The notes under the pieces were generated by a model. The model was given only the letters and a program-made list of their open reading frames with translations, ran no database searches and was not told where the DNA came from. From the NCBI GenBank assembly GCA_022821685.1, contig JAJEDD010000044.1, forward strand, positions 124,001-188,000: a stretch of DNA of 64,000 nucleotides. The letters run 5' to 3'. The DNA comes from Acidimicrobiia bacterium (GTDB taxonomy: Bacteria; Actinomycetota; Acidimicrobiia; Acidimicrobiales; Aldehydirespiratoraceae). The position numbers and the translations under genes were made by a program. Shown here piece by piece: positions 59,745-64,000 of the stretch (positions are counted from its first letter, which is position 1; each line of letters begins with the position of its first letter).

Positions 59745-60572
59745 CTATTTGTGGGCGAAGGTTTGGGCCAGGGGGGCCTGCTCGAAGCCGGTGGGCAGCA
59801 CGCCGGTGGTGGCGTACATGTACAGCGCGGTCTGGAACACGGCGTTGAGGGCGGTCAGCACCACCATCACCACCGCCAGCCAGGCGAGCCCGGCCACTAT
59901 GCCCACCACGGCCAGCACGCTCGAGCCCGACGCCACCAGCACGCCGGCCACCACCATGGCCGGAACCACCAGCACCAGCCCCAGCAGCCCGAAACCGACC
60001 CTCGCGGCCAGGTTCTCGCCCCAGGTGCGCCGCAGCAGCGACGCCGACCGCTTGAAGCCCTCGATCGGGCCGAGGTCGTCGATCACGATGGCGGGCACCA
60101 CCAGGAAGGTGACCACCTCCCAGGCCATGTCCACCACGCTGAGCACGGCCCGTCCCAGCCAGCCGGCGCGGTCGCGCAGCGACCTGATGATGAGGCCCAC
60201 CGTGGTGGTGATCAGAGCCCAGGGCACCAGCCCGCCGATGCGGACGAAGGCGTGGCCCACTGCGCTGCGCACGGTGGGGTCGCCCCCGCTCATGCGCTCG
60301 TGGGCCCCGGCCACCAGAGCGCCGTTGAAGAACACCGCCACCACGCCCAGCAGCAGCGCCGTCGCCACGAACAACACCACCAGTGCCGGCTCCAGTGCCT
60401 CCTCGCCGCCGTCGCCGACCGATGTCGTGACCAGCACGAGAGCCACCACAACGGCCAGCACCGCAGCCGACACCAGGAACGACAGCACCGGGATCCACAG
60501 CAGCTCCCGGTCTCTGCGCAGCACCCCCCACGAGATCTTGGCCAATTGCCAGGTGTTGCTGATGCGTCCCAT
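59745..60572 (-). CDS. DUF6159-like multi-pass membrane protein
   Basis: A 275-residue membrane protein that begins GRISNTWQLAKISWGVLRRDREL, as in the DUF6159 family. About six hydrophobic segments follow, with the conserved loop IVIDDLGPIEGFKRSASLLRRTWGENL in the centre. No enzymatic motif. ATG 60572 has AAAGGAG upstream, the same GAGCGAAAGGAGC leader seen before cdsA. It is monocistronic and convergent with the acyl-CoA ligase. Function unknown. Confidence 0.8.
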   Translation of the reverse strand: MGRISNTWQLAKISWGVLRRDRELLWIPVLSFLVSAAVLAVVVALVLVTTSVGDGGEEALEPALVVLFVATALLLGVVAVFFNGALVAGAHERMSGGDPTVRSAVGHAFVRIGGLVPWALITTTVGLIIRSLRDRAGWLGRAVLSVVDMAWEVVTFLVVPAIVIDDLGPIEGFKRSASLLRRTWGENLAARVGFGLLGLVLVVPAMVVAGVLVASGSSVLAVVGIVAGLAWLAVVMVVLTALNAVFQTALYMYATTGVLPTGFEQAPLAQTFAHK

Positions 60573-60664
60573 CGCCTGCTCCTTTCGCTCTTCCCCCAGC
60601 CCGCTCGGCAGGGTAACGGCCCCGTGTGACAGTCAACCGAGCAAGACCGGGAATCCGATGCGCG

Positions 60665-60670
60665 TACAAT
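60665..60670 (+). promoter_or_regulatory. -10 hexamer for leaderless oxidoreductase mRNA
   Basis: TACAAT lies 7 nt before the GTG at 60678 and matches the TANAAT consensus. No ribosome-binding site is present. Confidence 0.5.
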
Positions 60671-60677
60671 CGCAGCC

Positions 60678-62822
60678 GTGGCCCATCCCGACGAGGTTCC
60701 GACCGGCCAGGCGACGGGGCTGGCCGGGCTGATCGCGGGCGCCGCGGGCGCCGGGGTGGCGCTCGGCTTCGGAGAGCTGGTCGCAGGCGTCAGCGAGACC
60801 ATCCCATCGCTGGTGATCGCGGTGGGCGAGGTGGTCACCGACTACACGCCCGGCGATGTGGTGGCTTTCAGCATCGCCAACATCGGGGCCAGCCAGAAGA
60901 CGGTGCTCACCGCCGGAATCGTGGTGTTGTCGCTAGCCATCGGCGGACTGCTGGGCCGCGCCGCGGTGCGGAGTCGCCGCGGCGTCGCCCTGGGAGGCTT
61001 CGCGGCCTTCGGACTGGTGGGCGGCTGGGCCGCGGCCCGCAACCCGCTGAGCCCGGCCGCGGCATCGTGGCTGGTGGCGGTGGCCGCCGCCGTGTTGGCC
61101 GCCGCCACCACGATGTTCCTGGTGAGCCGGGCAGTACGGGCAGCCGGCGCGCCGCGACGGGTGGGCGTTGACGGACAGGATGTCGACCCGGCGGAGGCAG
61201 GCGATGCGGACGGCCGGCGCGAGCGTTCCGGCCCCCGTCGATCCTTCTTCGGCTACGCAGCCGGTGCGGCGGTGACCGCCCTCAGCCTGGTGGGGCTGGG
61301 CCGGGGCCTGCGGGGACCGTCGGCCGCGGAGCAGGCCCGGGAGCTCTACACGCTCCCGCCCAGAGATCCCGACCCTGCGCCCAGCGGTACCGCGACGGGC
61401 GACACGACCTCGGGCGCCAACACCGCCATCGAGGCTCCCGAGGGCATAGCGATCGACATTCCCGAGGGCATAGAGATCGAAGGCCTCGAGATCGACATTC
61501 CTGAGGGCATCGAGATCGAGGGCCTCGAAGAACTGCCGCCTCTGGAACCCGCCACCACCACTCAGCCCGCCACTACCACCACCCAGCAACCCTCCACCAC
61601 TACTCAACAGCCCGCGGTCCAGCAGTCCCAAGAACCCTCGACCACCACTACACAGCCGCAGCCGAACACGACCACCACCGAGCCCCAGGAGTCAGTCGCC
61701 GTCACGGAACAGCCGGCCCCTGCCACCACCCAGCCGCCTCAAGAACCGGCCACCACGACCACCCGTCCGCCCGAACCCTCAACCACCACTACACAGCCTG
61801 AACCGACCACGACGACTACCACCGAACCCCCGGAACCCTCAACCACTACTACAGCCAAGCCGCGGCAGTCGTCGCCCCATCCTCAGGTGTCGCACCTCGA
61901 CACCCTCGACGACGAGGTGGCGGGCATCTCGCCCTACATCACCCCGATCTCGCCCACCAACGAGTTCTACCGCATCGACACCGCACTGACCGTTCCCCAG
62001 GTTGATCCCGACAACTGGCGCCTGCGCATCACCGGGCTGGTGGACAACCCCTACGAGCTCACCTACCAGGACATCCGGGCCATGCGCCTGTCGGACTACG
62101 TGATCACCCTGTCGTGCGTTTCCAACATCGTGGGCGGCCGGCTGGTCGGCAACGCGGTGTGGACCGGGATCCCTCTCAACGTGCTGCTACAGCAGGCCGG
62201 GGTGCAGCCCGGCGCCCAGCAGATCGTGGGTCGCTCGGTGGACGACTTCACCGCCGGGTTCCCCACCACCGCGGCCTACGACGGCCGCAACGCCATCCTG
62301 GCCATCGGCATGAACAACGAGCCGCTGCCGCTGCGCCACGGGTTCCCGGCCCGGATCGTGGTGGCGGGGCTGTACGGCTACGTGTCGGCTGTGAAGTGGC
62401 TGGAGGAGATCCATCTCACCACCTGGGACGGCTTCGACGGCTACTGGGTGCCGAGGGGATGGTCGAAGCTGGGGCCGGTCAAGACCCAGAGCCGCATCGA
62501 CGTGCCCAAAGACGGCGACCGGGTCAAGCCCGGCGAGAAGCTGGCGGTGGCGGGCATCGCCTGGGCGCCCACGAGAGGCATTCAGCGGGTGGAGGTGAAG
62601 ATCGGCAACGGCGACTGGGCGCCGTGCCGCCTCGGCGAGGCCCTGGGCAACGAGAGCTGGGTGCAGTGGCACCACGAGTGGACCCCCTCGGCCACCGGCA
62701 GACAGTGGATCCAGGTGCGGGCCACCGACGGCTCCGGCTACACCCAGAGCGAGAAGACGGTGCGGCCCCGCCCCAACGGAGCCGAGGGCTGGCACACCAT
62801 AAGCGTCAACGTAAGGTCCTGA
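60678..62822 (+). CDS. membrane-anchored sulfite-oxidase-fold molybdopterin oxidoreductase
   Basis: A 714-residue fusion. Residues 1-160 form about four to five membrane helices. After a basic loop, another hydrophobic segment (about 190-210) is followed by two 13-residue IDIPEGIEIEGLE repeats and a ~110-residue Thr/Pro/Gln stalk. The extracytoplasmic catalytic domain (about 410-600) has the Mo-coordinating cysteine C480 in ITLSCVSN, plus HGFPARIVVAGLYGYVSAKW-type residues, and an Ig-like dimerisation domain closes the protein. Soluble members oxidise sulfite or reduce oxidised methionine (MsrP); the electron partner is unknown. GTG 60678 appears leaderless. Confidence 0.88.
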   Translation: MAHPDEVPTGQATGLAGLIAGAAGAGVALGFGELVAGVSETIPSLVIAVGEVVTDYTPGDVVAFSIANIGASQKTVLTAGIVVLSLAIGGLLGRAAVRSRRGVALGGFAAFGLVGGWAAARNPLSPAAASWLVAVAAAVLAAATTMFLVSRAVRAAGAPRRVGVDGQDVDPAEAGDADGRRERSGPRRSFFGYAAGAAVTALSLVGLGRGLRGPSAAEQARELYTLPPRDPDPAPSGTATGDTTSGANTAIEAPEGIAIDIPEGIEIEGLEIDIPEGIEIEGLEELPPLEPATTTQPATTTTQQPSTTTQQPAVQQSQEPSTTTTQPQPNTTTTEPQESVAVTEQPAPATTQPPQEPATTTTRPPEPSTTTTQPEPTTTTTTEPPEPSTTTTAKPRQSSPHPQVSHLDTLDDEVAGISPYITPISPTNEFYRIDTALTVPQVDPDNWRLRITGLVDNPYELTYQDIRAMRLSDYVITLSCVSNIVGGRLVGNAVWTGIPLNVLLQQAGVQPGAQQIVGRSVDDFTAGFPTTAAYDGRNAILAIGMNNEPLPLRHGFPARIVVAGLYGYVSAVKWLEEIHLTTWDGFDGYWVPRGWSKLGPVKTQSRIDVPKDGDRVKPGEKLAVAGIAWAPTRGIQRVEVKIGNGDWAPCRLGEALGNESWVQWHHEWTPSATGRQWIQVRATDGSGYTQSEKTVRPRPNGAEGWHTISVNVRS
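61452..61529 (+). repeat. two tandem 39-bp repeats in the oxidoreductase stalk
   Basis: Units 61452-61490 and 61491-61529 differ at a few third positions and encode the same IDIPEGIEIEGLE peptide. They sit between the last membrane helix and the Thr-rich stalk and probably vary in copy number between strains. Confidence 0.85.
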
Positions 62823-62853
62823 GCCACCGAGGCGAGCGCTCGCCCCAGAGCCC

Positions 62854-63993
62854 TCACCCGTTCTGCGGATAGCGATGCTGCCCCGCGTGTCCTCGGGGCA
62901 GTCGGCAGGGCTTCTCGGAGCGAGCGCCGAGGTGTCCACATTGTCGAGACATCGCTCCGGCGGGCATCGAAATGCGGACAGGGTCCCAACCCCGGATCGA
63001 CGGCCCGCCGTCGGGGGCCATCTGCCGCAACATGCCGACCAGGTCGGGCACCACGTATCGGCGATTCCGGCGCCCGCCGGTGGCACTGACGATGCCGACC
63101 GCTTCGAGGGCGGCGATGGCTCGACGCGCCGTCTTCGGCGCGACGTCGAGGCGCTTCACCACCATCGCAGTGTCGAGCACCGGCATGGACGGGAGTGCCT
63201 CCAAGAGGCTTGAGGCCGCTGAACCGCGGCGGAACCGTGCCGCCCCGCGCCATCTCTCAGCAATTGCCTCCACCCGTCGAGCCGACACCACAGCATGACG
63301 GGCCGCCTCCTGACACGCGCCGCTGAAGACAGCCAGCCACGGGCGAATGACCGCCGAGCGAGTGACGGCGTCCTCTTTGCCGCACTCGACCCGCAGGGCG
63401 TTGAGCGAGTCGTAGTAGGCGCGCCTGTCGTGGCTGAGCGGGGCGCTGATCGGCAACGCTCCACGAGCCAGCCCAGCCGCATTCAGGATTGTGTGGATGA
63501 TGGCGCGGCCGGTTCGTCCGTTGCCGTCCTCGAAGGGATGGATCGACTCGAACTGGGCGTGGGCCACGGCCGCCTTGAGGACGGGGGGATGAGTGCTCAC
63601 GTTCAGATAGGCGACCAGGTCGGCCATGAGTTCAGGCACCCGGTCCGGGGGTGGGGCCACATAGGTGGCGTCGTCCACCAAGCATCCCGCAGGCCCTATC
63701 CATATCGGTTCGTCGCGCAGCGCCCCGCCGATGCCGCGGTCGCGGGTGCCCGCGAACAGTGACTCGTGCATGTCGAGAATGTCGCTGAGGTCGCATGCAT
63801 CGCCGGCGCGCAGCCTGGCCCCCAGGTCCACCGCATGGGTCAGTTGCTTCACCGCTCCCAGCGTGAGCGCGTCGTTGTGGTCGGACACCGGCCTGCCCGC
63901 CTCGTCGGCGTAGCGGGCCCAGGCGAGCCCCGACTCGGTGGCCGCCACTCCCTCGATGATGCTTGAGCGGATGCTCTCGTCACGGGCTGCCAT
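62854..63993 (-). CDS. Fic family protein with winged helix and Cys/His tail (start outside window)
   Basis: Fic-domain AMPylator-type protein, at least 379 residues. The catalytic motif HPFEDGNGRTGR begins at H152 of this frame. An inhibitory-helix motif SSIIEG (S10-G15), which would block ATP until displaced, lies at the very N-terminus. In this family that motif normally follows 40 or more residues, so the true start probably lies beyond the right edge. After the Fic domain come a winged helix (VVKRLDVAPKTARRAIAALEAVGIV) and a short tail with two Cys and several His (QCGHLG...PCRLPRGHAGQHRY) that may bind zinc. Target unknown. Confidence 0.88.
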   Translation of the reverse strand: MAARDESIRSSIIEGVAATESGLAWARYADEAGRPVSDHNDALTLGAVKQLTHAVDLGARLRAGDACDLSDILDMHESLFAGTRDRGIGGALRDEPIWIGPAGCLVDDATYVAPPPDRVPELMADLVAYLNVSTHPPVLKAAVAHAQFESIHPFEDGNGRTGRAIIHTILNAAGLARGALPISAPLSHDRRAYYDSLNALRVECGKEDAVTRSAVIRPWLAVFSGACQEAARHAVVSARRVEAIAERWRGAARFRRGSAASSLLEALPSMPVLDTAMVVKRLDVAPKTARRAIAALEAVGIVSATGGRRNRRYVVPDLVGMLRQMAPDGGPSIRGWDPVRISMPAGAMSRQCGHLGARSEKPCRLPRGHAGQHRYPQNG

Positions 63994-64000
63994 CCAGTCG

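Overview
This window looks like the chromosome of a high-GC actinobacterium, most likely an Acidimicrobiia-type lineage. That placement is inferred from the gene order rpsB-tsf-pyrH-frr-cdsA-dxr-rseP with an M23 gene next to rpsB, the acidic Ala-rich S2 tail, the mycobacterial-type SerC, and the Cys-paired SLH repeats. It cannot be proved from this sequence alone. I see no rRNA, tRNA, CRISPR array, transposase or phage gene.

Layout. (1) 0.2-8.5 kb, minus strand: translation and envelope housekeeping operon (M23-like protein, rpsB, tsf, pyrH, frr, cdsA, dxr, rseP). (2) 8.7-16 kb: accessory stretch with a nucleotidyltransferase/HEPN-type protein, two DUF4143-type AAA ATPases with repeat-rich upstream regions, gltX, an RDD membrane protein, and a hicBA module whose toxin gene has an in-frame amber codon. 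(3) 16-23.2 kb: branched-chain amino-acid genes. leuB-ilvE-cimA run leftward behind what looks like a transcription attenuator with an Ile/Val leader peptide; greA is divergent and leuC-leuD run rightward. CimA with LeuBCD supports isoleucine synthesis from pyruvate via citramalate. (4) 23.3-30.7 kb: secreted beta-propeller lipoprotein, small acidic protein, S9 peptidase, class I aminotransferase, serC. (5) 30.75-47.1 kb: one 16.4-kb gene for a secreted 5,460-residue Calx-beta-type surface protein with four copies of an unfamiliar ~200-residue module, a 26-proline hinge and C-terminal SLH repeats; an AAA ATPase gene lies 43 bp upstream on the same strand. (6) 48.5-59.6 kb, plus strand: a catabolic/uptake cluster (SDR, zinc MDR, divergent M24-fold protein, beta-hydroxyacid dehydrogenase, ribose-type ABC transporter, VOC protein, acyl-CoA ligase) of unknown substrate. 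(7) 59.7-64 kb: DUF6159-like membrane protein, membrane-anchored sulfite-oxidase-fold protein on a Thr/Pro stalk, and a Fic protein running into the window edge.

Signals that cut across genes. At least ten gene starts have a TANNNT -10-like hexamer 6-8 nt upstream and no Shine-Dalgarno, which points to widespread leaderless transcripts and fixes several starts (gltX, the first DUF4143 ATPase). A structured ~138-bp intergenic repeat (90-bp core about 93% identical) occurs before leuD and before the class I aminotransferase gene, with a partial copy near the left end. No intergenic stretch exceeds about 300 bases.
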